Source: Nocardiopsis mwathae | Lineage (GTDB): Bacteria > Actinomycetota > Actinomycetes > Streptosporangiales > Streptosporangiaceae | Reading direction: 5' to 3' | Length of the DNA: 64,000 bases | Assembly: GCF_014201195.1 (NCBI RefSeq) | Contig: NZ_JACHDS010000001.1 | Span: forward strand, 5,394,001 to 5,458,000 | Shown: positions 51,085 through 60,787 of the stretch, one piece after another | How the letters are laid out: every line of letters begins with the position of its first letter | How positions within the stretch are numbered: position 1 is the stretch's first letter | Notes under the pieces: model-generated | Seen by the model: only the letters and a program-made list of their open reading frames with translations | Database searches by the model: none | What the model was told of the DNA's origin: nothing | Position numbers and translations under genes: made by a program

Positions 51085-51260
51085 CGCTACCTCCTTCTCA
51101 TTCGTGTCGCACGTCGGGTCCTGATGCCAGCAGTCTGTTGCGTGCCGCGCTGTGTGTGGGTACGCCCAGGGTCGGCATCCTTGAGCCGGGAGTACGCCGA
51201 AAGATCTAGCCTTAAAGCGGGCTCCGGGAGGTAAGGACATCCCGAGCCCGCACCGCGTGC

Positions 51261-52472
51261 TCAGTTGGCGGCCAGTGCCTCGGTCGGTGCGAGCCGTGAT
51301 GCGCGCACGGCGGGATAGAGGCCGGCGATTCCGCCGATCAACACGGTCGCCCCGAGGCCGACAGCGACGGCCCAGGGCGGGATCGTGGGCGACCACCCCT
51401 GGCTCAGGGCGTAGGTCGCTGTCACACCCGCTCCGAGTACCGTCCCTGCAGCTCCCCCCAGGAGCGACAGCAGGAGTGCCTCGGTCAGGAACTGGGAGCG
51501 GATATCGCGGCGGGTGGCGCCCAGTGCTCGCCGGAGGCCGATCTCTTGGCGTCGTTCCAGAACTGAGATCACCATGGTGTTGGCCACCCCGACCCCACCG
51601 ACCAGCAGCGAGACCCCTCCCAGGCCGAGGAGCATTGCCGTCAGTGTGGTGTCGACAGCCTGCTGCGCCTCCAGCGCTTCGGAAGGCCGTGAAACGTCGA
51701 CCTCACCGGGGTTTTCGGGGTTGGCGGTCGAGGCCAGGACTCCGCGGACGTCCTCGACGGCACCGGGGGCGACGCGTGTGTAGATGGTGGAGACCTCACC
51801 TCGTGACCCCAGATGGGACTCGGCGACCGGCCACCCGATCAGTGCGGAGGTCTCCAGCTCCGGGGCGAGGGGGACCGGTTCGAGCACGCCGATCACCGTG
51901 AACCACTGGTCGCCCAGCCAGACACGCTGCCCCACACCATCCCCGCCGATGCCCAGCCGGTCGGCTGCACGTGATCCCAGCACCACCGTTGGATATTCGG
52001 CATTTCCGCGGTTGAGCCACTCTCCGGCTGCCATCTCCAGGCCGACCCGTTCCTTGAGTTCGAGGTCTGCTGCGAGAACGGCGATGCTCCCGGTCTGCTC
52101 CTCGGGGATCAGGTCGCTCCGGTACACAGCGGCGTCCACCCTGCCAACGGCGACAGCTGACTCGACCGGGGGGATGTGCTCGATCATCGCGGCGGCCGAG
52201 TCCGGCATGACAGCCTTCTCTCCCAGCAGGTTCTCTCCGGGGCCGACTCTGAGAAGGTTGGTGCCGAGCGCGTCGAGTCGGCTGTTGAGCTCTGAGCGGC
52301 TGGACTCGGAGATACCCACGACCGAGATCATCGCCGCGATGCCGATCGCGACCCCGAGGGCGGAGAGCACCACCCGGGTCGGACGTGCACGTAGTCCGCC
52401 CAGCCCGATCCGGACGAGATCGGCGACGCTCAGCCGGGGGAGAGGGGGAAGTGGTCCGCCGCTGCGGGTCAT
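51261..52472 (-). CDS. MacB-type FtsX permease
   Basis: A 403-residue protein with the MacB layout. The first helix is in [20 protein letters not shown], then a large extracytoplasmic MacB core domain, then three C-terminal helices including [20 protein letters not shown] and [18 protein letters not shown]. It overlaps the ATPase gene by 4 bases. Part of a MacAB-like efflux operon. Confidence 0.9.
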   Translation of the reverse strand: MTRSGGPLPPLPRLSVADLVRIGLGGLRARPTRVVLSALGVAIGIAAMISVVGISESSRSELNSRLDALGTNLLRVGPGENLLGEKAVMPDSAAAMIEHIPPVESAVAVGRVDAAVYRSDLIPEEQTGSIAVLAADLELKERVGLEMAAGEWLNRGNAEYPTVVLGSRAADRLGIGGDGVGQRVWLGDQWFTVIGVLEPVPLAPELETSALIGWPVAESHLGSRGEVSTIYTRVAPGAVEDVRGVLASTANPENPGEVDVSRPSEALEAQQAVDTTLTAMLLGLGGVSLLVGGVGVANTMVISVLERRQEIGLRRALGATRRDIRSQFLTEALLLSLLGGAAGTVLGAGVTATYALSQGWSPTIPPWAVAVGLGATVLIGGIAGLYPAVRASRLAPTEALAAN

Positions 52473-53182
52473 GCCGTCACCACCGCTGTGTCGGATCCTC
52501 CGCTCGGCCTCGGCTGAAGGGTGTCGCGCACCACCCGGCCGTCGAGGATTTCGACGGCGCGGGGAAGCGTGTCGGCCATCTCCCTGTCATGGGTGATGAC
52601 GATGACGGTGGTGCCGGCCGCGTGGAGGTCGTGCAGGAGGGCCAGCACCTCGGCCCCGGAGGCGGAGTCGAGATTGCCGGTCGGTTCGTCGGCCAGGAGC
52701 ACCACGGGATCGGCGACCACCGCGCGTGCCACGGCGACACGCTGGCGCTCGCCCCCGGACATTTCGTGCGGTCGGTGGCCGATCCGGTGCCCGAGGCCGA
52801 CCCGTTCCAGGGCGTGGGCGGCCCGCTCCCGTCGTTCGCGATGCGCCGTCCCCGTGTACAGGGCGCCGTCTGCCACGTTGTCCAGGGCACTGACACCCGG
52901 AGCCAGATGGAACTGCTGGAACACGAATCCGATGTGGGCGGCGCGCAGGGCGGAGAGTTCGCGGTCGCGCAGCCGCGACACGTCATGGCCGTCGAGGTAG
53001 ACGTGACCTGCGGTAGGCAGGTCGAGGGTGCCGATCAGGTTCAGAAGGGTGGACTTGCCCGACCCCGAGGCTCCGATGATCCCGAGGAGCTCGCCCCGGG
53101 AGATTCTGAGGCTGACGTCGCGCACAGCGTGGACACCCCCGGGGTAGACCTTGGCGACCGACGCCAGTTCGATGATGCTCAT
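52469..53182 (-). CDS. MacB/LolD-type ABC ATPase
   Basis: A 237-residue ATPase: Walker [10 protein letters not shown], signature [20 protein letters not shown], Walker [14 protein letters not shown] and switch ITHDREMA. Separate from its permease, as in Gram-positive MacAB-like systems. Overlaps both neighbours by 4 bases. Confidence 0.93.
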   Translation of the reverse strand: MSIIELASVAKVYPGGVHAVRDVSLRISRGELLGIIGASGSGKSTLLNLIGTLDLPTAGHVYLDGHDVSRLRDRELSALRAAHIGFVFQQFHLAPGVSALDNVADGALYTGTAHRERRERAAHALERVGLGHRIGHRPHEMSGGERQRVAVARAVVADPVVLLADEPTGNLDSASGAEVLALLHDLHAAGTTVIVITHDREMADTLPRAVEILDGRVVRDTLQPRPSGGSDTAVVTA

Positions 53183-54333
53183 TCCGGCACCCCCACGGAC
53201 GTCCCCTCGCTGATACCGGAGCCCGAGACTTCGACCAGTCCGTCGGCGAACAGCCCCGTCTCCACCGCGGCGTAGGAGGTCTGGCCTTCGGGCCCTACGG
53301 TCTGCACGCCGTATCCGCCCTCGCTGAGGGCCACCAAAGCTTCCACCGGTACGGCGAGGACGTCCTCGGCCCGGCCGACCTCCAGGCGAACCGCAACAGG
53401 GGCGACCTCGTAGTCGTTGAGTTCCTCCTCGTCCTCGACGGTGATCTTGATCCGGACCGTGGCATCCTCCAAGGAGTCACCCTCGGCAACGCTCACGGTC
53501 GAACCGACGTCGGCCACCTCCGCCTCAAGGACGCGGCCATCGGGCAGCTCGACCTCGACACGACCGTCTTCTGCGATCAGGTGCCTCCGGCGGACTTCCA
53601 CGTCGACGGTGACCGTGCGGGACACACCGGTGAGGCTCAGGACCTCGCCGCTGGCCGAGGAGCCGAGGTCCGCTGTCACCTCACCGACGCGTACCGCGGA
53701 CTCGGTAACGAGAACTTGCTCGGGGGCGACCCGGCCGGTCCTGGTGACACCCAGGTCCTTCTGCCAACGACTGACCGCCTGGGCGGTGGCCCAGGTGTAG
53801 TGGTTGTCCGCGGTGAAGCCCGTGTACCCGAGGGCGGCGAGGTTGGACTCCAGAATCGCAACGTCGCGGCCTCGGGAGCCCACGGACAGCTCACGGTAGA
53901 AGGGGGTGGTCCCGTACAGCAGTACGCGGGGGCGCTGGTCGGCCCGGTAGACGGGCTCGCCGCGGACAATGACGTCCCCTTCCTTGGGCAGCCAGGTCAG
54001 CGTCCCCTCACCGCCGACAGCGGTAGCCGGCGCCGCGCGTTCGTAGTTCAGCGCCCCGTCCAGCCGCTCGGTGTCGACAAGGGTGGTGCGGACGACGTCG
54101 GCGGTATTGGGGACGGCCGCCAGGCCTTCCTCGTCCGCGGGGTTCACCAGGGCGGCAGCGCTCGCTCCGGCGAGCGTGAGCGCGACCACTACGGTGACAG
54201 TGATCCACACAGCACGCCGACCCGGTCGGCGCACTCGGAACCTGCCTGTCCCCCGGTCCCGTCCCCCCTGAGGGGAGACCACCTTGGTCGGCTCCCCCTG
54301 GATGGGTGGGGTGCCCTCCGACGGCGCGGACAT
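53179..54333 (-). CDS. MacA/HlyD-like efflux adaptor with peptidoglycan-binding-type insert
   Basis: A 384-residue protein. One N-terminal membrane helix ([20 protein letters not shown]) is followed by a barrel-sandwich region. An embedded PG_binding_1-like module [20 protein letters not shown]...WQKDLGV lies at about residues 150-205. The C-terminal beta-barrel domain has [20 protein letters not shown]. Such adaptors with PG-binding inserts are known in actinobacterial MacAB-like operons. First or second gene of the operon, after the lipoprotein. Confidence 0.85.
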   Translation of the reverse strand: MSAPSEGTPPIQGEPTKVVSPQGGRDRGTGRFRVRRPGRRAVWITVTVVVALTLAGASAAALVNPADEEGLAAVPNTADVVRTTLVDTERLDGALNYERAAPATAVGGEGTLTWLPKEGDVIVRGEPVYRADQRPRVLLYGTTPFYRELSVGSRGRDVAILESNLAALGYTGFTADNHYTWATAQAVSRWQKDLGVTRTGRVAPEQVLVTESAVRVGEVTADLGSSASGEVLSLTGVSRTVTVDVEVRRRHLIAEDGRVEVELPDGRVLEAEVADVGSTVSVAEGDSLEDATVRIKITVEDEEELNDYEVAPVAVRLEVGRAEDVLAVPVEALVALSEGGYGVQTVGPEGQTSYAAVETGLFADGLVEVSGSGISEGTSVGVPE

Positions 54334-54370
54334 CTGTCTTCACCCCTTCGTCTCAGTGCCGGTGTCTCGG

Positions 54371-54820
54371 TCAGCAGGCTGCGTCGGCGGCTTTGTAGGT
54401 GTCGCTGCCGACATCCACGCCCTCCAGGTCGAGTGCCCCGTCGGGGCCGGGGTCGGCGATGTCGACGCCGTTCTCCCTCATGCATTCGGTCCAGGCACGC
54501 AGTTCCTCCACGGTCTCCTCGTCGAGGTCGAGTTCACCTCCGGGCATCAGGTCCTCACAGGCGCTCATGGCCGTTTTCAGGGTCTCCTCGTCCACGTCGA
54601 TGCCTTCAAGGCCGGCGGGGTCGCCATCGGTCGGCATCTCAACACCGTGTTCGCGCATGCAGTCGTCGTACTCGACCAGCTGCGCTGCGGTGTCGCCGGT
54701 TGTGGGCGAGGTGTTCTCTCCTCCGGCAGTGGGCACCTCTGGCTCGGGATCGCCTGTGCAACCCGCAATTGCGAGCAGTCCGGCCGCGGCCACTGCCACC
54801 GGGATTCGTCCGAGGTTCAT
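54371..54820 (-). CDS. Secreted lipoprotein with internal duplication
   Basis: A 149-residue lipoprotein; the lipobox is LLAIAGC with the lipid Cys at residue 21. The mature part contains two similar acidic modules, each with CMREHGV or CMRENGV, then LEGIDV or LEGVDV, then a second Cys (SAC, AAC), probably disulphide-linked. It is 37 bases upstream of the efflux adaptor gene and likely in the same operon. Possibly a substrate-binding or sensing partner of the pump. Confidence 0.8.
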   Translation of the reverse strand: MNLGRIPVAVAAAGLLAIAGCTGDPEPEVPTAGGENTSPTTGDTAAQLVEYDDCMREHGVEMPTDGDPAGLEGIDVDEETLKTAMSACEDLMPGGELDLDEETVEELRAWTECMRENGVDIADPGPDGALDLEGVDVGSDTYKAADAAC

Positions 54821-55164
54821 ACCGTCCTCCGTGATCGTCAGGTGTCGTCGCGCCGGGGTCTTCCACCGGCACTGACGAAGCTACGGATCCGCGCGGCCTT
54901 GCCACATACACCCGAGGTCGGCTCCTGACCGGACCGCCTACACCGAAAGTCGTAGGCACGCGCTTCAGGCTTTCGCGGCGTGCTCGGTGGAGTCGTTCTC
55001 GACGCCCGTGAGTTCGGCCGTTACCGGCCGGGTGCCTCCGACTTCATGGGCCAGATGCCCTGCCCCGACTAGCTGGGGTCGGCGGCACGCCGGTGCGGGT
55101 ACGACGCCTGTGGGGCGGGTGCGACGAGCGAAACCGTGCTGATGACGGCTGGCGATTCAGCAGG
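54821..55164. promoter_or_regulatory. Intergenic region upstream of the lipoprotein-efflux operon
   Basis: About 340 bases with no credible gene. It must hold the promoter of the minus-strand lipoprotein/efflux operon. GCCTAC at 54936-54941 and GTAGGC at 54952-54957 form an inverted repeat with a 10-base spacer about 120 bases upstream of the lipoprotein start, a possible regulator site. The other half is the downstream side of the MFS gene. Confidence 0.35.
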
Positions 55165-56613
55165 TCATCCGGCGTCGCGCTGGTCCCGGTGGGATTCCTC
55201 GTGCGATACGTCGTGTGCGGACGGCTTGGGGGCTGCCTTCCCCGCCGACGCGGGGGGTGTGCGCTGGACGGCCAGTGCCAGGGCGGTGGCGATGGCGATC
55301 GCGGAGATCGGGATCAGCATGGCGCTCCTGGTCGCGTCGGTGAACGCGCCGGTGTCCGCTCCGGACTGCATGACCGCGCTGACCGCGGCCGAGCCGAAGG
55401 CGGCCCCCAGTTGGAGGACCGTCGCGAGGACGCCGCCGGCCGATCCGGCGACGGCCGGGGCCAGGCCGCGGGTGGCGATGGCGGTGAGCGGGGTGAAGAG
55501 CATGGAGTTGCCCGCGCCGATGACGAGCATGACCGGGATGAGGCCCGTCCAGGAGGCGTCGGGCGCCATGGACAGCGCGATCCACGCCATGCCGCCGCCG
55601 GTCAGCACCAGACCGGCCAGCAGCAGGAGCTTCGCGTCGACGCGGTCGGAGAAGCGGCCGACGAACGGTGCGAGCACCATCGAGACCAGTGAGGCGGGGG
55701 CGAGGACGGCGCCCGCCACGAGCGCGCCCGTGCCCAGGCCCGACTGCAGGTAGAAGGAGAGGACGACCGTCAGCCCGATCATCCCCATGGAGACCCCGGC
55801 TCCGGCGAGGCACATCAGCGGGAACCGCCGACCGCTGAAGACCCCGAACGGCAGCAGCGGCTCCCGCCCCTGGTTCCTTCGCTGGTGGGCGACGAACAGG
55901 CACGCCGTTCCGGCCGAGCCGGCGAGCGCGATCCAGATCCAGGCGGCCCATCCCGTTTCCTCACCCTGGGTCAGGGCGAACACGGCGAGGAACAGCGCGG
56001 CGGCCGACAGCACGACGCCCACGAGGTCGAGGCGCCGCTTGCGCTCCGGCGCCACCTGCGGGATCAGCGTGAGCGTGAGGATGAGCAGGAGCAGCCCGAT
56101 CGGGATGTTGATGAGGAAGACCCACCGCCAGTCGAGCGTGTGCACGAGCAGTCCGCCGATGACGGGGCCGGCCAGGGCGGCGCCGGCTCCGACCGAGCCG
56201 CGGATGCCCAGGGCGGTCCCGCGCCGGTCCTCGGGGAAGAGCGCCACGATCATCGCGAGGATCTGCGGCACGATGAGGGCCGCGCCCAGCCCCTGGAACC
56301 CGCGCGCGACGATGAGCTGGGCGGGGGACTGCGCGAGCGCGCACACCAGGCTGAACAGGGTGAACATGCCGAGGCCCACGGCGAACACCCGGCGGGAGCC
56401 GTAGAGGTCGCCCAGGCGCCCGGCGGTGATGAGGGAGATGGCCAGGGCGAGCACGTAGGCGTTGACCGCCCACAGCCCCTCCACGACGCTTGCGTCGAGG
56501 TCGGCGACGATGCTGGGGAGCGCGACGGTCAGGACGGTGAGGTCCATCTGCGCCATGAAGTACCCGCCCACGATGACGGCGAGCACCACCCAGGGGTTGC
56601 CGTTGCGCGTCAT
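55165..56613 (-). CDS. MFS drug-efflux transporter (DHA2-like)
   Basis: A 482-residue transporter with 14 predicted helices. Motifs are LTVLTVALPSIVADLDAS, AGRLGDLYGSRRVFAVG (loop 2-3) and GPVIGGLLVHTLDWRWVFLI (motif C). It heads the small biosynthetic locus 56683-61459 and may export its product; the 69-base gap to the next gene and same strand support linkage. Confidence 0.88.
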   Translation of the reverse strand: MTRNGNPWVVLAVIVGGYFMAQMDLTVLTVALPSIVADLDASVVEGLWAVNAYVLALAISLITAGRLGDLYGSRRVFAVGLGMFTLFSLVCALAQSPAQLIVARGFQGLGAALIVPQILAMIVALFPEDRRGTALGIRGSVGAGAALAGPVIGGLLVHTLDWRWVFLINIPIGLLLLILTLTLIPQVAPERKRRLDLVGVVLSAAALFLAVFALTQGEETGWAAWIWIALAGSAGTACLFVAHQRRNQGREPLLPFGVFSGRRFPLMCLAGAGVSMGMIGLTVVLSFYLQSGLGTGALVAGAVLAPASLVSMVLAPFVGRFSDRVDAKLLLLAGLVLTGGGMAWIALSMAPDASWTGLIPVMLVIGAGNSMLFTPLTAIATRGLAPAVAGSAGGVLATVLQLGAAFGSAAVSAVMQSGADTGAFTDATRSAMLIPISAIAIATALALAVQRTPPASAGKAAPKPSAHDVSHEESHRDQRDAG

Positions 56614-56682
56614 GACCCGCCTTCCGTGTCCTCGAATGTTCGATGGGCCGTTGACCCGGCGCCCGTGGCCAGCTGCGGCCGC

Positions 56683-57834
56683 CTATGACCAGACGGCCGG
56701 CGGGACCTTGGTGGTGCGGTCCACTCGGTCCAGGCGGTCGACGCGGAGTGCTGACACCGCGTCCGGGTGGCGCGCCGCGACCACCCGGAACCGGTCGAAG
56801 ACGTGGAGCAGGTGGTCGGTTACCCCGTCGGCTCCGGCCTCGCCGACGAACCGCACCGTCAGTCGGCGGGTGGAGCGCCGGCTGCCGTCGGAGGCGGTCA
56901 GGGCGAGCTGTGCGTCGTCCACCCCCGGCAGCGACCGGACGGCGGCCAGCACCTCCCCGATGCCGAAGGTCGCCCCCCGGAACTTGACGGTGTCGTCGGC
57001 CCTCCCCAGGACGCGCAGGCCGTCGGGGCGCCCGCAGACGCAGTCGGCCGCGGTCACCCGGTCGCCCAGCCGGTACCGCACGACCGGAACCGTCCAGCCG
57101 TCCCCCGCCCTGGTGAGCAGGGCGCCGTCCGGGTCCGGTTCCAGCAGCTGTCCCGGCAGCAGGTGCAGCACCGACGCGTCACAGGAGGGGTCGTTGACGG
57201 CGATCACGTACGTCTCGACCGAGCCGTAGTTGCCCCAGAAGCCCGCGCGGGGAAAAGCCCTGCACACGAGGTCGCGCTTGCTGTCCGTCCACGGCTCGGC
57301 CATCCAGATCACCGTGGTGACGGGGATCTCCGCGCCCGCGGCCAGCACGCCCTCGGCGAAGTCCGCCAACCCCGTGGGGGTCCCGGCGATCGCGTCCACG
57401 CCCAGGTCGGCGAAGGCGGGGGACCACGCCGCCACCTCGTCGGGCGCCAAGGGGCCGAAGGGAACGACCGTGGCCCGGCTGTGCTCGGCGAGCTTCAGCA
57501 TGTAGTAGTGCGACGCCCACATCCGGCCCGCGTTGAAGAGGTTGAGCAGAACTCGGCCCGGTCCCAGCGGGTTCCAGTGTTCGGTCAGACGGGCGAGGGC
57601 CTGGTGGTGGGGGACGAACGTCGGTTTGGGGCGGCCGGTCGTCCCGCCGCTGGACATCAGCAGGGCGCCGTCGCTCGCTGCGGCGTGCCGTGAGGCGCAC
57701 AGGATGTCCGCGGCCCCCGTCACCGGGAGGTCGGAGACGTCCTCGACCCGCTCGGGAGGGGCCTGCCCGCCGGCGGCGGCGAGTTCGCGGGCGTGGACGA
57801 GGACGTCGTCCAGAGCGACGGCGCCGATGCCCAT
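56683..57834 (-). CDS. Adenylate-forming enzyme, phenylacetate-CoA ligase-like
   Basis: A 383-residue AMP-binding enzyme, shorter than classic acyl-CoA synthetases and more like PaaK-type ligases. The P-loop is SSGGTTGRPK at 61-70, then GFWGNYGSVETYVIAV and YRLGDRVTAADCVCGRPDGL (A5/A8 region), with a short C-terminal domain. The ATG at 57834 overlaps the ATP-grasp stop (ATGA). It probably activates a carboxylic acid for the ATP-grasp or another ligase in the locus. Confidence 0.85.
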   Translation of the reverse strand: MGIGAVALDDVLVHARELAAAGGQAPPERVEDVSDLPVTGAADILCASRHAAASDGALLMSSGGTTGRPKPTFVPHHQALARLTEHWNPLGPGRVLLNLFNAGRMWASHYYMLKLAEHSRATVVPFGPLAPDEVAAWSPAFADLGVDAIAGTPTGLADFAEGVLAAGAEIPVTTVIWMAEPWTDSKRDLVCRAFPRAGFWGNYGSVETYVIAVNDPSCDASVLHLLPGQLLEPDPDGALLTRAGDGWTVPVVRYRLGDRVTAADCVCGRPDGLRVLGRADDTVKFRGATFGIGEVLAAVRSLPGVDDAQLALTASDGSRRSTRRLTVRFVGEAGADGVTDHLLHVFDRFRVVAARHPDAVSALRVDRLDRVDRTTKVPPAVWS

Positions 57835-58832
57835 CAGCGCCGCTCCCGCGCGGCGATCCACTCCCGGTGGCCGCGGAGGTAGGCCTGGAAACGGTCGTGG
57901 ACGATCCTGTATCCGGTCTGGGCCTGCTGCGCGTCCTGGCTGAAGCCCACGGCGCCGTCGGGCTCGATCTCGGAGATCCAGTAGCGCTCTCCGTCGTGGA
58001 GGAAGTCGAGGGTGAAGTAGGGGGTGCGCAACCGGGACGCCGCATAGGCTACGGCGCCGTCCAGCTCTTCCAGGGAGTCGACGTACTGCCGCTTGTGCCG
58101 ACCGCCGAGCGCCCGGGTGGACACCATGCAGTAGCCCTCCTTCTCACCTTGGAGGATCGTGTGCGGCTTGCCGTCGATCACGAAGATCCGCCCCTCGCGC
58201 ACCTGGCCGAGGTAGGGCTGGACCACCAGTGCCGTGTCCGACCCGCCTGCCAGGCCGATGACGCCGCGCAGGTCGTGGATGTTGGAGACGACGCTGACGC
58301 CGAGCCCCATCCCCCAGTAGGCCGGTTTCACGATGAGCGGGTAGTCCAGGCCCTGGAACGCGACGTCATAGTGGCCGCTCATGGCCGACCGCCCGCTGCC
58401 GATGCGGACGGTCGGCACCGTCGGGACGGGACTGTCGGCGAGGAACAGCATCGTCGCCAGCTTGTCCCTGCCGATGAAGGCGATGCGCGGTGGGATGGGG
58501 AGGTAGAACCCGCCTTCTTCCAGGCCGGCGTAGAGGGTCGCCTGGTTGCAGACGTCCGCGGCCTGGTGGGGAAGGGTGTAGAAGTGCGTGACGAGGATGG
58601 TGTCCTCGGGCGTGATCCGTTCCCCGCGCAGGTAGAACCGGGGATCGCGCGGATCGCGGGCATCGATCGCGACCTCTTCGGGCGCGTGCAGAGACATCTC
58701 CAGGCCCAGGTCCTCGGCGACCGCCCGGTACTGGTCCCACACGGCTTCGTGCTCCATCGTCCGCTGCGCCGCCGTGCCGCGGTCGGGGTAGATCCAGCAC
58801 AGCCGGCGGGCCGTCGACTCCTCAGCGGTCAT
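57834..58832 (-). CDS. ATP-grasp ligase
   Basis: A 332-residue ATP-grasp enzyme. The nucleotide-binding part has YPLIVKPAYWGMGLGVSVVS and ALVVQPYLGQVREGRIFVID; the metal site is in TLDFLHDGERYWISEIEPDG. Such enzymes join a carboxylate to an amine or thiol through an acyl phosphate, often forming amide or peptide bonds in natural products. It is coupled to the adenylate-forming gene and 38 bases from the next. Substrates unknown. Confidence 0.85.
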   Translation of the reverse strand: MTAEESTARRLCWIYPDRGTAAQRTMEHEAVWDQYRAVAEDLGLEMSLHAPEEVAIDARDPRDPRFYLRGERITPEDTILVTHFYTLPHQAADVCNQATLYAGLEEGGFYLPIPPRIAFIGRDKLATMLFLADSPVPTVPTVRIGSGRSAMSGHYDVAFQGLDYPLIVKPAYWGMGLGVSVVSNIHDLRGVIGLAGGSDTALVVQPYLGQVREGRIFVIDGKPHTILQGEKEGYCMVSTRALGGRHKRQYVDSLEELDGAVAYAASRLRTPYFTLDFLHDGERYWISEIEPDGAVGFSQDAQQAQTGYRIVHDRFQAYLRGHREWIAARERR

Positions 58833-58870
58833 CCGCTCCTACCTTTCTCCTGATGGTCGCCTTGCTGCCG

Positions 58871-60343
58871 TCATCCCGCCGGTTGCGCGGGCTCCTCAGC
58901 CGGTACGTCCCACATGCGGCGGATGGCCGCCTTGTTCGGCTTGCCGACGGCCGTGTAGGGCATCCGGTCCGTCGCTCGGACATCACCGCGCAGCCCGTGG
59001 GACTCCAGCCGCCGCCGAACCGCCGCAGCCGCCTCCGCGGTGCCCACCTCCCCGCGCGGACGCACCAGCACGCGCACCGCCTGGCCGCGGCCGTCGGGCG
59101 CGACCGGGACGCTCACCGCTTCGGCGACCGGGCAGTGCAGGACGATGTCCTCGTCCAGGGCGGGGGCCAGCAGCAGGCCGTGCTCGGCGGACAGCGTTTC
59201 CGAGACGCGGCCGAGGATCCGGTACTCGCCGGAGGCGTTGCGTTCGGCGACGTCGCCCGTACGGTACTCGCCGCCGCGGAAGGTCCGGGCGTGCGCACGC
59301 GCGTCATTCAGGTAGCCGTCGCTCGTGTGCGGCGATCTCAGCACCAGCTCGCCGATGCCGCCGTCCCGGTGCCCCAGCGGTTCGAGGCGGGCTTCCACCC
59401 CCGGTACCAGCGGCAGGAACGCGTCTGCGGCGCCGCGCCCGACGAGGTCGACCGCGGCCAGCCCGAACTCCGTGGACCCATAGAGCCGACGGATCCGCAG
59501 GGAGAGCGCCCGCTCGCAGCGTTCCACCATGTTCGGCCCGACGTAGGTACCTCCGCAGAAGGGCAGCCGCACCCGGCTGAGGTCGGCACCGCCGGACTTC
59601 TCGGCGATGTCGGCGAACTGGTCGTAGTGGCGGGGGAGCGCGCTCATCACGGTGGTGCCGCAGGCGATGACCTGCTCCAGCATCACCGCGGGATCGGTGT
59701 CCGGGTCGGTGACGACCAGGCGTGCGCCCGACAGTAGCGCTGCGAACATGTGCAGGTCGGTCGCGTGGGCGACGTCGATGGGGTGTCGGCAGAAGAAGAC
59801 GTCCGTGTCATTGAGGCCGGTGTGGCGGACCCACCGGCGGCGCTCGGCGAGGAAGCTGTCCTGGCGCCACGACATCATCTTCGGGAAGCCGGTCGACCCC
59901 GACGTCCACAGGTACCGGAAGGTGCCGCGGGCGGGGGCGCGCGAACCCGGGGAGGGTCGTGGTTGCGCCGCCTCCAACGCGCCGAGGCGCACGGTCGGCC
60001 TCCCCGGCGCCTCGACCGCCCGGGTCCCATCGACCACCATCAGCACCGGGCCGGTGAGGTCGAGGGCGCGCGCCCGGTCGGCGCCGTCGAATTCCCGGAT
60101 CATCGGCACGTAGACCGCACCGGCCTTGGCGACGGCGAGGATGAACGCCACGTAGCCGATGCCGTTCGACAGCGAACAGGCCACGACATCGCCCTCGCCC
60201 ACCCCGTGCCGGCGAAGCCCGGCTTCGATCCGATCGACGCGCGCGATGAGCGATGCGTACGTTTCTCTCCGGTGCTCCGGAATGCTCACCGCGACCCTCT
60301 CAGGGCGACTGCGAGCGACCTCCCGGACGGCCTGGTAAAGCAA
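58871..60343 (-). CDS. AMP-dependent acyl-CoA synthetase / adenylation enzyme
   Basis: A 490-residue ANL-superfamily enzyme. The P-loop is TSGSTGFPK, A5 is RRLYGSTEFG, A7/A8 is YRTGDVAERNASGEYRILGR, and the C-terminal catalytic Lys region is MPYTAVGKPNKAAIRR. It starts at a TTG at 60343 with GGAG 7 bases upstream. With a second adenylating enzyme and an ATP-grasp ligase it forms the core of a small biosynthetic operon. The acyl substrate is unknown. Confidence 0.87.
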   Translation of the reverse strand: MLYQAVREVARSRPERVAVSIPEHRRETYASLIARVDRIEAGLRRHGVGEGDVVACSLSNGIGYVAFILAVAKAGAVYVPMIREFDGADRARALDLTGPVLMVVDGTRAVEAPGRPTVRLGALEAAQPRPSPGSRAPARGTFRYLWTSGSTGFPKMMSWRQDSFLAERRRWVRHTGLNDTDVFFCRHPIDVAHATDLHMFAALLSGARLVVTDPDTDPAVMLEQVIACGTTVMSALPRHYDQFADIAEKSGGADLSRVRLPFCGGTYVGPNMVERCERALSLRIRRLYGSTEFGLAAVDLVGRGAADAFLPLVPGVEARLEPLGHRDGGIGELVLRSPHTSDGYLNDARAHARTFRGGEYRTGDVAERNASGEYRILGRVSETLSAEHGLLLAPALDEDIVLHCPVAEAVSVPVAPDGRGQAVRVLVRPRGEVGTAEAAAAVRRRLESHGLRGDVRATDRMPYTAVGKPNKAAIRRMWDVPAEEPAQPAG

Positions 60344-60787
60344 CTCTCACTCCACGTCGATCATCGGCGCATTCCGCTCAGCAGCGCCTCGCCTGCGCCG
60401 CCCTTATTCCGAATTTCCTGGAAAATCGATTGCGGGCGATTGTCGGGCACCGGCCGGCCGCCCTGAGATCAACTTTCTTTTCGTGGCGCCGTGTTTCAGG
60501 ATCCAAGCAGAGCGGCGCGCGTGCGGGCAAGGTTCTTCCTGATCGAGGGCGTGGCCGGATGCGGTCATGGGGGTTGATCGTTCAATGGGATCCCGGGGCG
60601 ATCGAGATGATCTTTTATCTGCGATCTTTCGGTTCGATGTGCCCAGGTGGATATCAAGGCGATCTTTATCGGGGGTGTGTAATATTCGACTCCCTGATTT
60701 CGGGTGGATCGCGTTCGGCGGGTCGAGCGGGCAGCCCAGGGGCATGCCGCGGTCCAAAGAGAATCGCGGGCGGAAAGGATGGCGGCG
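60344..60787. promoter_or_regulatory. Divergent promoter region with repeated GATCTTT
   Basis: About 440 bases between the minus-strand ligase operon and the plus-strand methyltransferase. It is locally AT-richer between 60600 and 60700. GATCTTT occurs at 60609, 60623 and 60661, the last two as GCGATCTTT (60621, 60659). It is a likely shared regulatory region. No gene seen. Confidence 0.45.
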
